Positions 25,099-33,199 of a stretch of 64,000 nt of DNA are shown here, in pieces. Source of the stretch: Streptoalloteichus tenebrarius (GTDB lineage: Bacteria > Actinomycetota > Actinomycetes > Mycobacteriales > Pseudonocardiaceae); NCBI RefSeq assembly GCF_024171885.1, contig NZ_JAMTCP010000003.1, forward strand, positions 124,001-188,000, read 5' to 3'. The position numbers were made by a program, and so were the translations under genes. The first letter of the stretch is position 1, and each line of letters begins with the position of its first letter. The notes below the pieces were generated by a model, which was not told the DNA's origin, did no database searches, and saw only the letters and a program-made list of their open reading frames with translations.

Positions 25099-26685
25099 TC
25101 AGGCGGCGGCCTCGGCGGTCTTCTGGGAGAAGCGCAGGATCACGAACTCGGCCGGTCGCACCGGCGCCATGCCGACCAGACAGATCAGGCGGCCGTTGTT
25201 GATGTCGTCGTCGGTCATGGTGGAGCGGTCGCACCGCACGAAGTACGCCTCCTGTTTGGAGGTGCCCATCAGCGCCCCGTCACGCCACACCCGTTCCAGG
25301 AACGTGTCGATGGTGCGGCGCACCCGCGCCCAGGTGGGGTCGGAGTTCGGCTCGAAGACCACCCACTGGAGTCCCTTGTCGACGGACTCCTCGACGAAGG
25401 TGAACAGCCGGCGGACGTTGATGTAACGCCATTCCGCGTTGTCGGAGATGGTGCGCGCGCCCCAGACCCGCACTCCCCGTCCCGTCGACCGGAAGTCGCG
25501 GATCACGTTGATCCCCAACGGGTTCAGGATCGCCTGCTGTCCCTGGCTGACCGTGAACTCCAGTGGTCCCTCTCCGGGGCGGATGTCGCTGGTGAGGATG
25601 CCGCGGACCTCGTAGTTGGCCGGAGCCTTGTGGACGCCGCGCGTCACGTCGTTGTAGGCGTAGACGCCGGCGACGAAGCCACTGGGCGGCACGAGCACCG
25701 GCTGGCGGCTGGTGGGGTCGAGGACGCGCAGGTGGGGATAGTAGATGGCGGCGTAGTCCGACCTCGCCGGCACCTGGATCGCCGGATTGGCCGTGATGTT
25801 GGACTGGCCGGGCTCGATGTCGAGGACCGCGAACCGGTCGCGCAGGTCGCGGCACTGCCGGAGCATCTTGTTGACCACGGTGGTCCGGTCGGCCTTGTTC
25901 GGCAGGAGCACGGTGTTCACGGCGTCGGGCACCGCGAGGATGGCGACCTCGTCGATGGTGGCGAGCGCGCCGAGGCCGGTGAACCTGTCGGGTGTGCGGT
26001 CCTTGGTGCCCTCGAACTCCTCGGCCGTCAACGGATCCTCGCCGTCGTTACCGTCCACGAGCGGCCTGGGCTCGGGCTTCTCGGGAATGGTCGGCAGGCC
26101 GGGTGTCGGCGTGGGCCATTCCAGGGACACCAGGTACGAGGAGGCGTTGACCACGGTGCTGGCGAACCGGCTGTCCTTGGGGTCCGCGCTCAGGTCGTCG
26201 AACTCCTCGGTCACGTCGGGCGGGTTCTTGCGGATGTCCAGCGGCGGCTCGATCACCCGGTCCCGGTAGTAGTAGATCGTGAGCCGGAACTTCTTCTCGC
26301 CGCCCATGCTGGGTTTGCTCACCTGGACCCAGATCCGGTTGCCGTAGGCGCCGGGGCCGACGGCGCGGACCTTCGGCGCGCCGTCCCCTTCCAGGGTCAG
26401 CTCGGCCCTGGCCGCGTTCTTCCGCGTGATCCGGGCGACGTAGACCCGCTGGCCACCGTTGGCGAAGAAACCCTGCACGGAGAGGGGAAGGACGGACACG
26501 CGTGGGGGGACGATGTCCCCGTACCAGCGTTGGTACTCCAACCAGGACGTGACGAGGGTGGCCTGGAGGGGACCGCGCTCGGTCAACCCGACGAAGCCGG
26601 CGGTGCTGGTCCCCACCCCCTCGATGGGCACGACGTCGCCACGGACCTCCTCGACGTAGGTGCCGGGAGCGAGGTACTCGGGCAT
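25099..26685 (-). CDS. eCIS sheath protein 1 (major sheath)
   Basis: The protein is 528 residues from the ATG at 26685 behind GAGGAG. It has the classic sheath start YLAPGTYVEEVRG, then GVGTSTAGFVGLTERGPL, and the C-terminal block IRDFRSTGRGVRVWGARTI, YINVRRLFTFVEESV, FEPNSDPTW and FVRCDRSTMT. Adjacent to the major tube gene, it is the probable main contractile subunit. Its 183-bp upstream gap (26686-26868) is the largest inside the cluster and could hold an internal promoter. Confidence 0.92.
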   Translation of the reverse strand: MPEYLAPGTYVEEVRGDVVPIEGVGTSTAGFVGLTERGPLQATLVTSWLEYQRWYGDIVPPRVSVLPLSVQGFFANGGQRVYVARITRKNAARAELTLEGDGAPKVRAVGPGAYGNRIWVQVSKPSMGGEKKFRLTIYYYRDRVIEPPLDIRKNPPDVTEEFDDLSADPKDSRFASTVVNASSYLVSLEWPTPTPGLPTIPEKPEPRPLVDGNDGEDPLTAEEFEGTKDRTPDRFTGLGALATIDEVAILAVPDAVNTVLLPNKADRTTVVNKMLRQCRDLRDRFAVLDIEPGQSNITANPAIQVPARSDYAAIYYPHLRVLDPTSRQPVLVPPSGFVAGVYAYNDVTRGVHKAPANYEVRGILTSDIRPGEGPLEFTVSQGQQAILNPLGINVIRDFRSTGRGVRVWGARTISDNAEWRYINVRRLFTFVEESVDKGLQWVVFEPNSDPTWARVRRTIDTFLERVWRDGALMGTSKQEAYFVRCDRSTMTDDDINNGRLICLVGMAPVRPAEFVILRFSQKTAEAAA

Positions 26686-26868
26686 CGGAACTCCTCAGGC
26701 AGTAGTCGTCAGCAGTCGGCAGTAGTCGGCAGTAGTCGCGGTGTCTGACCCGGACGCGGGGTCGGGCGCTGTGTCGGACTCGATGTCGGGCGCTGTGTCG
26801 GGCGCGGGCGTGGGCACGGGGTGTGGTCCGCCGCGCGTGGTCGTGTCGCGCCAGGGTCTGTGCGGGGC
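26686..26868. repeat. Short-repeat gap inside the eCIS operon
   Basis: The longest non-coding stretch of the cluster contains direct repeats: GGCAGTAGTC-type units at 26697-26740 (three to four imperfect copies) and GTGTCGG/GCGCTGTGTC-type units at 26741-26815. No gene fits. It may contain a separate promoter or processing site for the sheath-tube genes. Confidence 0.55.
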
Positions 26869-27483
26869 CTAGTCCACGGGCTCGACGTCAGCGACGTCGG
26901 GCGGCGCCGGGACACGGGTCGTGTACTTCGCCGTGGCCTCCCAGACGATCGGGTGCTCCTCGAACCGGGTGCTGTCGATCCGGACCACCCTGGCCAGGTA
27001 GCTCACCGACAGCCGGTAGGGCTCGTGCAGCGCCTCCCAGATCCTGGTGAGGTCTCCCAGGTCCGGTCGGCCGAGGAGGACCTGGATCTCGTCGACCACC
27101 TGGTTGTCCTCGTCGTCGATGCGCAGGACGGCGTTGTCGTTGAGGATCTGCATGGTCCGCCCCAACACGACCTGGTCGCTCCACGCGGCCCCGGTCATCG
27201 GCGTGACGAGGTAGTGCAGGTTCAGCGCGAGAGGAGGGAACTGACGTCGCGTCGGCTCCTCGGGGACGACGGGGTGGTTGCGCACGAACTCGTCCTCGCT
27301 GACCCGGTACAGCCACAGCGACACCTTGTTGGCGGCGTCCTTGGCCGCGCGGGCGGGGTCGTCGAGCACGATCTCCGTCTCGCTCAGCACCACCCCGCGG
27401 AGCACGGTGTCGCCCTGGCACGCGCGGTAGATCAGCTCCTGGAGTTTCCTGGTGACCGCGTACAGGGCGAGGGCGCCGCTCAC
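26869..27483 (-). CDS. DUF4255 eCIS protein (Pvc16/Afp16-like tail terminator)
   Basis: The protein is 204 residues. The GTG at 27483 overlaps the coiled-coil gene stop (GTGA). It matches the DUF4255/Pvc16_N pattern: VTRKLQELIYRACQG start, SLWLYRVSEDEFVRN, LNLHYLVTPMTG, and ILNDNAVLR. Afp16 caps the tube and sheath at the distal end. Its position at the head of the operon, before the sheath rather than after the ATPase, differs from Afp but is seen in other eCIS layouts. Confidence 0.85.
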   Translation of the reverse strand: MSGALALYAVTRKLQELIYRACQGDTVLRGVVLSETEIVLDDPARAAKDAANKVSLWLYRVSEDEFVRNHPVVPEEPTRRQFPPLALNLHYLVTPMTGAAWSDQVVLGRTMQILNDNAVLRIDDEDNQVVDEIQVLLGRPDLGDLTRIWEALHEPYRLSVSYLARVVRIDSTRFEEHPIVWEATAKYTTRVPAPPDVADVEPVD

Positions 27484-28673
27484 GTCGTGTCTCCGCCGCC
27501 CTCCTCCGTCTCAGCGCCGCGGTCCTGCCGCCCGCGCGTGTCCTGGTCGGCCCCCTCCTCGTCGATCTGCCTCATGCGCTGGTCGAGGTCGCGGATCTCC
27601 CGTTCGATCGCGGCCTTCCGCTCCTCGTCGTCCGTCGCGTGATACTCGCCCTCCAGCTCACGCTTGCGGGTCTCGGCCGCTCGGCGTTCCTCGCGCAGCG
27701 CCTCACGCCGCTGTTCGCGGTCCCTGGCCTGCGCGTCGTCCTGGTGGGACTGGTCGTCGGGCCGTCGCCCGGTGTCCGAAGAGGACCCGCCGTTGGCCGG
27801 GGCCTCCCCCTCGGGGGGCGGGACGGGCGTGGCCAGGTGCTTCTTCCAGCGACGGCGCACCTCGCCCAGCGGATCGGTGCGCCATCCGCTGGGCTTGCCG
27901 TCGAGGAGCACCGTCAGCTCCTCCACCTTGGCCTCGGCCTCGCGGCAGGCCTTGTTCTGCTCCCACACCCCTTGCTGCGCCTCGTAGACCACACCCCACT
28001 GGTTGATCAGGTCGACACAGAAGTAGTCGGGCTCCGGGTAGGCGTCGAGCAGTCCCTGGTGGCGGCGCAGGATCTCCTTGCAGTGCAGGTAGGCCTCGAC
28101 CGCGTCGTTCTTGGTCATGGCGTCGTACATGCCCTTGTGCAACTTCTCCAGCTCGGTCAGGGGAGCCTTCGAGTTCGCCTCGGTGGCCAGCATGTTCTGG
28201 AACGTGCCCTTCTCGGCCGCGAGGTACTCGTCGGCTTCGCGCTTCTGGGACCGGGCGACCTTCAGCTCGATCTTCGCGGTTTCCAGGTCGTCCGCCTTGT
28301 CCGCGACGTCTTTCGCGAACTTCTCGAACAACTTGTACAGCTCGTGCGCCCTGGACTTCCCGAGACTCTCCTGCACCTTCTTGGCCAGGCAGAGCAGCTT
28401 CTTGTCGGCGTCGCAGTGCGCCTGTTCGACCTTGCTCCGAGGATTGGCGGCCCGGTAGCTGTCGCAGGCCTTTTTGATCTCGTCCCGGTTCTTCCCGAGA
28501 TCGGCGATGGCGACGCCGACCTCCTTCAGGTCGGTCTGGAGGCCGGTGACGAGGACCTTGTCCTTGGCCTCCCGCTCCCGCAGCTTCTGGAGTTCGGACT
28601 CGGGATCGACACGGGGCGGAGGAGGTGGGGGGCAGGGATGCGGTTTGTCCTGGGTCTGCACGGTTTCGGTCAT
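27480..28673 (-). CDS. Coiled-coil protein, first gene of the eCIS operon
   Basis: The protein is 397 residues from the ATG at 28673 behind GGGAGACGACG; an upstream in-frame GTG (28712) lacks a ribosome site. After a proline-rich start (PCPPPPPPRVDPE), most of the protein is charged helix with heptad-like spacing (for example DDLETAKIELKVARSQKREA) and a C-terminal EER/ARD-rich segment. Three CxxC-free cysteines lie in the middle (CDADKKLLC). I recognise no domain. It is translationally coupled to the DUF4255 gene, so it is probably an assembly or scaffold component. Confidence 0.65.
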   Translation of the reverse strand: MTETVQTQDKPHPCPPPPPPRVDPESELQKLREREAKDKVLVTGLQTDLKEVGVAIADLGKNRDEIKKACDSYRAANPRSKVEQAHCDADKKLLCLAKKVQESLGKSRAHELYKLFEKFAKDVADKADDLETAKIELKVARSQKREADEYLAAEKGTFQNMLATEANSKAPLTELEKLHKGMYDAMTKNDAVEAYLHCKEILRRHQGLLDAYPEPDYFCVDLINQWGVVYEAQQGVWEQNKACREAEAKVEELTVLLDGKPSGWRTDPLGEVRRRWKKHLATPVPPPEGEAPANGGSSSDTGRRPDDQSHQDDAQARDREQRREALREERRAAETRKRELEGEYHATDDEERKAAIEREIRDLDQRMRQIDEEGADQDTRGRQDRGAETEEGGGDTT

Positions 28674-29026
28674 CGTCGTCTCCCATGCCGTGACGGTGAT
28701 CCTCCCCTCCACCTAACGGCGTCCCCGCCCCTCGGAGCAATGAACCCTCGGGTTCATTCCTGGACCGACCGATCCGGATCGTCCGCGTGCGCCGCCGGCC
28801 GTGACGCCGGCGCGGCCGGGAGCCGACCTGGTTCTCCTCCGGGGAGAGGACCCCGGTCCTCCCCTCCCTCGGGACCAGATCCCGTGCGGGCGGAGGGGGC
28901 GGAACGTCCTGAGTGGAGGGTGCCGGCCCTGGAGCGGTGCCGAAGGTGGGAGCCGGTGCCGGAGGGCGGCGCCAGGCTCGGTGGCGCCAGGAGACCGCCG
29001 CGGCCGAACCGCGCGGAAACGCCGAT
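28674..29026. other. Upstream region of the eCIS operon
   Basis: These 353 bp lie between the eCIS first gene and the end of the response regulator gene. They contain the 20-bp palindrome at 28739-28758. The rest is GC-rich with no gene I can support; it should carry the operon promoter and the 5' leader. Confidence 0.5.
28739..28758. promoter_or_regulatory. 20-bp palindrome upstream of the eCIS operon
   Basis: AATGAACCCTCGGGTTCATT is a perfect 9-bp dyad with a 2-bp centre, 66 bp before the first eCIS ATG. It may be the operator of the neighbouring NarL/LuxR-type regulator. No T-tract follows it, so a terminator is less likely. Confidence 0.5.
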
Positions 29027-29695
29027 CTAGGCCCAGGCCCTGGCCAGCCCCACGACCTCGGTGCGCCGGCGGACGCCGAGCTTCTCCAGGATGTTGTGGA
29101 CGTGGTTCTTCACCGTGCACAGTTCGATCCCCAGCTCGCGGGCGATCTCCCTGTTGGCCATCCCCGCCGAGATCAGGTCGACGATCTCCCGTTCCCTCCT
29201 GGTCAGCGACGCCGCCGACCGAGTGGGTTGACGCTCCCTGGTCAGGGTGGCCACCCTGCGCATGAGCACGGCGGCCATCTGCGGCGAGCACACCGCCTCA
29301 CCCCGGGCCACGTGGCGCAGGGTGGCCACCAGGTCGACGAGCGAGCCGTCCCGGGGCACGTACCCGACGACCCCGGCCTCGGCGCAGGCCAGCACGTCGC
29401 TCTCGGTCTCCGGCACGGCGAGCCCGACGATCTTCGCGGAGGGGACCAGGCGCGTGAGGGCGCGGGCGGTCTCCGCGCTCTCCCGCATGGACATGTCGAG
29501 CAACGCGATGTCGGGGCGGAACTCGCGCGCGCCGGCCAGCGCCTCCTGGCAGCTTCCCGCTCCGGCGACCGCGGCGACCTCCGGTCGGTTGCCGAGCGCC
29601 GCCACGAGACCCTCCCGGTACAGGCAGACCCCGGTGACCACGAACACGCGCAACAGTGGACGTTCCTCGGTGGGACTGGACGACAGGACCCGCAT
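29027..29695 (-). CDS. NarL/FixJ-family response regulator next to eCIS
   Basis: The protein is 222 residues from the ATG at 29695. Residues 15-135 form a receiver-like domain with RVFVVTGVCLYREGL at the start and DIALLDMSM holding the phosphoacceptor Asp; the acidic pair after strand 1 is missing (VVTG in place of DD), so phosphorylation may be atypical. Residues 160-218 are a LuxR HTH (LTRREREIVDLISAGMANRE, then CTVKNHVHNILEKLGV). No sensor kinase is beside it. Its position just upstream of the eCIS operon on the same strand makes it the best candidate for its control. Confidence 0.85.
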   Translation of the reverse strand: MRVLSSSPTEERPLLRVFVVTGVCLYREGLVAALGNRPEVAAVAGAGSCQEALAGAREFRPDIALLDMSMRESAETARALTRLVPSAKIVGLAVPETESDVLACAEAGVVGYVPRDGSLVDLVATLRHVARGEAVCSPQMAAVLMRRVATLTRERQPTRSAASLTRREREIVDLISAGMANREIARELGIELCTVKNHVHNILEKLGVRRRTEVVGLARAWA

Positions 29696-29857
29696 CGGTG
29701 ACTGACCTCCCGTTCACCGACCTGCCCTCACGTGACTCCCCCGGGGTCCGGTCCGGGCGGTCTGGATCGACGTTCGACGGCACCTCGTGCATACCGCACC
29801 CCGAGCGCCACCGGACCCGTTCGGGCGGTCACATCACTCGACAGAACGGTTCCGGCA

Positions 29858-29888
29858 CGAAAGATCGCCGACTGAACTTGATCTTTCG
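29858..29888 (-). terminator. Hairpin downstream of the guanidine exporter gene
   Basis: A perfect 9-bp inverted repeat (CGAAAGATC and GATCTTTCG) with a 13-base loop starts 45 bases after the exporter stop. The stem is less GC-rich than its surroundings. No long T-run follows. Confidence 0.45.
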
Positions 29889-29933
29889 GGGAGAGCGCAC
29901 TAAAGAGGCCGCCGGGGAGGGCGCGCACCTCCG

Positions 29934-30248
29934 TCAGTGGAGCAGCTTGAGCCCGGCGACGCCGGCGACGATCAACACCAGGCACACGATCCGTCCCACG
30001 GAGGCGGGCTCGCCCAACGCGACCATGCCGTACACGGCGGCGCCGATCGCGCCGATCCCGACCCACACCGCGTAGCCCGTGCCCACCGGCACGGTCCGCA
30101 GCGCGTACCCGAGACCCACCATGCTGATCAGGAGAGCGACGCCGAACACCACGCTCGGCACCAGCCTCGACAACCCGTGGGACGCGCTGAGCGCCGCGGC
30201 CCACACCGTTTCGAACACACCAGAGACGACGAGGACCAGCCACGCCAT
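29934..30248 (-). CDS. gdx: SMR-family guanidinium exporter (Gdx/SugE subtype)
   Basis: The protein is 104 residues with four membrane helices, from the ATG at 30248 behind GGAGG. The Gdx features are present: ETVWA with the essential Glu (position 13) in helix 1, and YALRTVPVGTGYAVWVGIG in helices 2-3. Gdx proteins export guanidinium in exchange for protons as antiparallel dimers; multidrug EmrE-type members have a different loop. The guanidine-III riboswitch just upstream supports guanidinium as the substrate. It is single-gene, with a hairpin after the stop. Confidence 0.9.
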   Translation of the reverse strand: MAWLVLVVSGVFETVWAAALSASHGLSRLVPSVVFGVALLISMVGLGYALRTVPVGTGYAVWVGIGAIGAAVYGMVALGEPASVGRIVCLVLIVAGVAGLKLLH

Positions 30249-30280
30249 GACGACCTCCGCAGCAATGCGACCACATCACC

Positions 30281-30320
30281 GCGTCGTCTTCGCGTAACCG
30301 GGTACGACGCACTCGTCCGG
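30281..30320 (-). ncRNA. Guanidine-III riboswitch (ykkC-III)
   Basis: Read on the minus strand, this 40-base stretch has the order of the known ykkC-III class: CCGGACGAG, then GCGTCGTACCCGG, then AAGACGACGC. The P1-type pairing GCGTCGT with ACGACGC and the CCGG/CCGG pseudoknot strands are intact, matching the well-studied Thermobifida-type aptamer nearly base for base. It ends 32 bases before the exporter ATG, so ribosome-site masking released by guanidinium is the likely mechanism. Confidence 0.88.
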
Positions 30321-30431
30321 GGCCGTGGAACCACGACCGAGACCCAACGTAGCACGTGGCGCACCGACATCCGCGCGGCCGAGAACGACAGGTGGGGCCG
30401 ACGGGTTCGCGCGTGGTTCGCGAGGCTGGGG

Positions 30432-30859
30432 CTACCCGGTGGTCTGCCAGTCCACGGCTGTGGGGCGGTCACCTTCCGTGGTGAGGTACTCGATCACGGC
30501 CGCTTCCACCGCCGGGAACGGGACCTCGGCGTGAGGGGGGGGGAACTCGGTGTCAGCCGAGATGTAGTTGTAGATCACCGGGGCGGGACTGGTCGGCGTC
30601 GGACTCTTGCTGTCCACGCCGTGGGGCGGGGTGTCCTCTCCGGCGTAGTGCAGGACGCCCTTGTCGCCGTCGATTCCGACGCTGAGTTCCGATTTCCACG
30701 GGTCCTCGGCGACGACCACGGTCAGCAGCACAGGGTTTTTCCGCCCGGGTAGGCGTCCCTGACCACGGCGAGGAGCGCGCGCACCTCGTCCGGTGTCGTC
30801 ACGGTGACGGGGTTGTCGGCGTGCTCGGCCTTGTAGTGAACGTTCAGCGCCTGCGCCAC
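30432..30859 (-). pseudogene. Imm1-family immunity protein gene with a one-base frameshift
   Basis: Two overlapping frames together make one Imm1 protein. The first part (30859 to about 30737) reads VAQALNVHYKAEHADNPVTV, then DEVRALLAVVRDAYPGG and runs into a stop at 30722. The second (from about 30737 to 30432) continues in another frame with VLLTVVVAEDPWKSELSVG, LHYAG, and EFPPPHAEVP, ending with RPTAVDWQ. One extra A in the five-A run near 30738-30742 would restore a full reading frame of about 142 residues. The start is a GTG at 30859 behind GGGGGAGG. Imm1 proteins protect against deaminase and related polymorphic toxins. It is either a real frameshift or a homopolymer sequencing error. 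Confidence 0.65.
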
Positions 30860-30867
30860 GGTGGTGT

Positions 30868-31085
30868 AGCCCCTCCCCCAGTAGGTCTTGACGAAGTTGT
30901 TCGGCCCGGACACGGTCGGTGTGCGCCCCTCGGAAAGCAGCACCGGAACCAGTTCGTCACGGCCGCAGGGGCTGGGACAAGGCGAATTGTTGATCACTAC
31001 CGGGCCGGCCGTATCCCGTGATCGCGCATGGAGGCCCCCGACTTCATCGCCATGCGTTCCCGTGCTTTCGGGGACGACGAGGCGG
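30868..31085 (-). pseudogene. Remnant of an SCP1.201-like (DddA-type) deaminase toxin C-terminus
   Basis: Immediately before the Imm1 gene, two frames carry pieces of one deaminase tail. The first reads AMKSGASMRDHGIRPA (about 31020-31070), the MRD.GI helix of the family. The second reads VVINNSPCPSPCGRDELVPV (about 30950-31006), the PC..(G)C zinc-site block, in which the second cysteine of the usual GC is replaced by Arg, followed by PVLLSEGRTPTVSGP. The HxE catalytic motif expected just before the first piece is scrambled. No N-terminal toxin part is present. So it is a decayed, probably inactive toxin cartridge beside its immunity gene. The family call rests on motif order only. Confidence 0.45.
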
Positions 31086-31368
31086 GAGTGGTCGGCCCCC
31101 GTGCCGCCACCCCCGCCTCGTCACCTCTGCCCGTCAGCCCTGGAGGACGGGTCCGAGGACGCGACGCGGTTCCCCCGACGAAACCTCCGGACTTCCCCTG
31201 GCCGGCCCCGACCCGGCCCCTGGGGCGTGTCCCCGTCGCTGTATCCAGATTGGCTCGGCCGGCGGCGGCGCGCCGTGGACGAAAGTCCCGAGCTGCTGAC
31301 CGGAAGTCCCGGCCACTCCGCGGGGGCGCGCCACCGCCGTCTCGTGGTCCCGGTCCCCGTGGCGGCCG

Positions 31369-32832
31369 CTACTCCGTGGCCCCGTAGACCGGGGTGCGGG
31401 ACAGGTCGACCCTCGGCGGGGGAAGCCGGAGGTTGGCGATCTCCATCCGGGCCCTGCCGCCGTCGGCGTCGAGCTGCTTCACCCATCCCCACTTCGTGAA
31501 GAAGTCCGTGAGGTCCCTGCCGGAGATCTCGCACGCGGCGGTCATGAAGAAGCGCTGCCGGTCGAGGTCGGAGGCCTCGGGGTCCTGTCGGCGCGCGGCC
31601 CTGTGGATCTCCTGGTAGAACCCGTCGCCGAAGGCCACCCGGAGCTGCTCGAACATGACGAGGCGCTCCAGGGCGTACCAGTAGTAGTCGTCGTCATCGA
31701 CGGGTTCCTTGTTGAAGTCCAGGTTCTCCGTGCGCACCTTCTCCAGGAACGCCTTGGCGTTCTCCCACTCCTGGAGGGTGCCGTGCTCGGGACCGGGACC
31801 CTCGCCGAGGAAGCGCCGTTGCACGGCCAGCGAGTGGACGTTGACGAAGACCTCCTGGATGGCCGGCCAGTCCATGGTGCTGAGCTGGTGGTGGTGGCCG
31901 ATCTCGTGCCAGCCGCCCCAGTACTCCCGCAGCCCCTCGACGGTGAGGAACGAGCGGGCGCTGTCCGGCGGGAAGCTGACGACCTTGTCGCTGGCGTAGG
32001 GAAAGCCGGGCTTCTGGGCGGCTTCGACCACGGAGTGCCGCAACGGGGTCGGCGTGTCGGCGGGTGTCGACCCGTCGAGGCCACTGATCGCCTCTTCGGC
32101 GCCCACGATCTCGTCGTAGGTCGCCAGCAGGGCGCCGGGGCTCGTCTCGGCGTGCGCGCGGAAGGTGGAGGTGCGCGCGGTCACGATCACCCGCTCACTC
32201 AGGAGCTGCGCGTAGGGCGCCTCGGTCCGGTCGATCATGGCGCGCCACTCGCGCTCGTCACTCTGGCCCAGCACGTAGAGCGGAAGCGGCTCCGCCGCCT
32301 CGTCGAACCGGAGCGTGACGCGCGGGATCGCGCGGTCGAACAAGCCCTTCTCCGTCACGTAGCGCACTGACAGGACGCCGCCGTGAGGGTCGCTCAGCGT
32401 GGTGGTGCCCTCGCCAAGGGCATACGTCCGCGCGGAGTGAGGTTCCTGCTCCGGAGAGTCGTGCTCCACCAGGCCGGGGACGCCGACCATGAGTTCCAGC
32501 TTGGTCCCCTTCCCGACGCCGGGGGGATGCGCGGTCACCGTCAGGGAGCGGTTCGGTGGCAGGTAGAAGCCGGTGGGCTGGAAGTCGGCCCGCTGGAGCG
32601 ACATCCGGAGCCGGCGCAGTTCCGACTCGGCGGACGGCAGCGCCGGCAGGGTCAGTGTGTGGGTGCGGGCCGAGGGGGGACTCGCCGCGGGGTGGAGAGG
32701 TGTGTGTTCCGCCGCGATGGTCGCCCCCGGCGACGCGGCGGCAGCGGTGGTCGGAAGCAACAAGCCCGCCACGCTGATCAGCAACACGATCAGTCGTCGA
32801 CGCGGACGGATACCGGCGCGGGACAGTCTCAC
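31369..32832 (-). CDS. Secreted M60-like (enhancin/mucin-type) zinc metallopeptidase
   Basis: The protein is 487 residues from a GTG at 32832. It has an Arg-rich signal peptide with a hydrophobic core and Ala-rich cleavage region near residue 33. The M60 zinc motif HEIGHH is at 309-314, followed by the conserved Glu of QEVFVN (326). An N-terminal beta domain precedes it (FYLPPNRSLTVTAH). M60 peptidases cleave mucin-like glycoproteins in host-associated bacteria; in soil actinomycetes the substrate is unknown. It is monocistronic. A small hairpin (32976-32995) lies upstream. Confidence 0.85.
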   Translation of the reverse strand: MRLSRAGIRPRRRLIVLLISVAGLLLPTTAAAASPGATIAAEHTPLHPAASPPSARTHTLTLPALPSAESELRRLRMSLQRADFQPTGFYLPPNRSLTVTAHPPGVGKGTKLELMVGVPGLVEHDSPEQEPHSARTYALGEGTTTLSDPHGGVLSVRYVTEKGLFDRAIPRVTLRFDEAAEPLPLYVLGQSDEREWRAMIDRTEAPYAQLLSERVIVTARTSTFRAHAETSPGALLATYDEIVGAEEAISGLDGSTPADTPTPLRHSVVEAAQKPGFPYASDKVVSFPPDSARSFLTVEGLREYWGGWHEIGHHHQLSTMDWPAIQEVFVNVHSLAVQRRFLGEGPGPEHGTLQEWENAKAFLEKVRTENLDFNKEPVDDDDYYWYALERLVMFEQLRVAFGDGFYQEIHRAARRQDPEASDLDRQRFFMTAACEISGRDLTDFFTKWGWVKQLDADGGRARMEIANLRLPPPRVDLSRTPVYGATE

Positions 32833-33199
32833 CTGTCGTCACCCCCGTGGGAAGAGCGGCTGCCTGGGGTCCTGCGCAAGGCAGTCTCACCAACCTCCGC
32901 ACGGGTCGCCGGGGCCAGCCGGGGATCGACCACTGATCGAGCCAGGGATGCCGCCCCTCAGAGTGACCTTGGTCAGCCGGTCCGGGCGGACCGGCCCCGC
33001 GCGGCAGCGCCTCCGCCGTGGCGGAGTGGGCGGGGGACGGCAGCGCGGGGTTCGCGGCGTCGGCGCTCGGGGTGGCGTGGGGCGCCCTCGTGCTGCGGCG
33101 GGCGACTCGGAGTGCTGTTTTCTCCGGCCTCAGTGGGTTGTTTCCTTCGAGGTGCCGTTTCCTTCCGTCAGGGACGCCTGTTTCCGGGCAGGGCGACTC
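32833..33199. other. Intergenic region between M60 peptidase and small secreted protein
   Basis: No gene is supported here. It contains an 8-bp GC hairpin (GCCGGTCC/GGACCGGC, 32976-32995) about 145 bp upstream of the M60 start, which could end transcription from the small secreted gene or be part of a promoter. The rest is unremarkable. Confidence 0.4.

Noticed and set aside
22879-26748. Two long plus-strand frames across sheath and tube genes
   Set aside because: They are antisense shadows; sheath and tube signatures are on the minus strand.
28713-29026. A small gene between the eCIS operon and the response regulator
   Set aside because: Possible frames are Arg/Pro/Gly-rich with no ribosome site.
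30722-30997. A complete small toxin gene of 91 codons
   Set aside because: The frame merges a deaminase tail with the first half of Imm1; it does not correspond to one protein.
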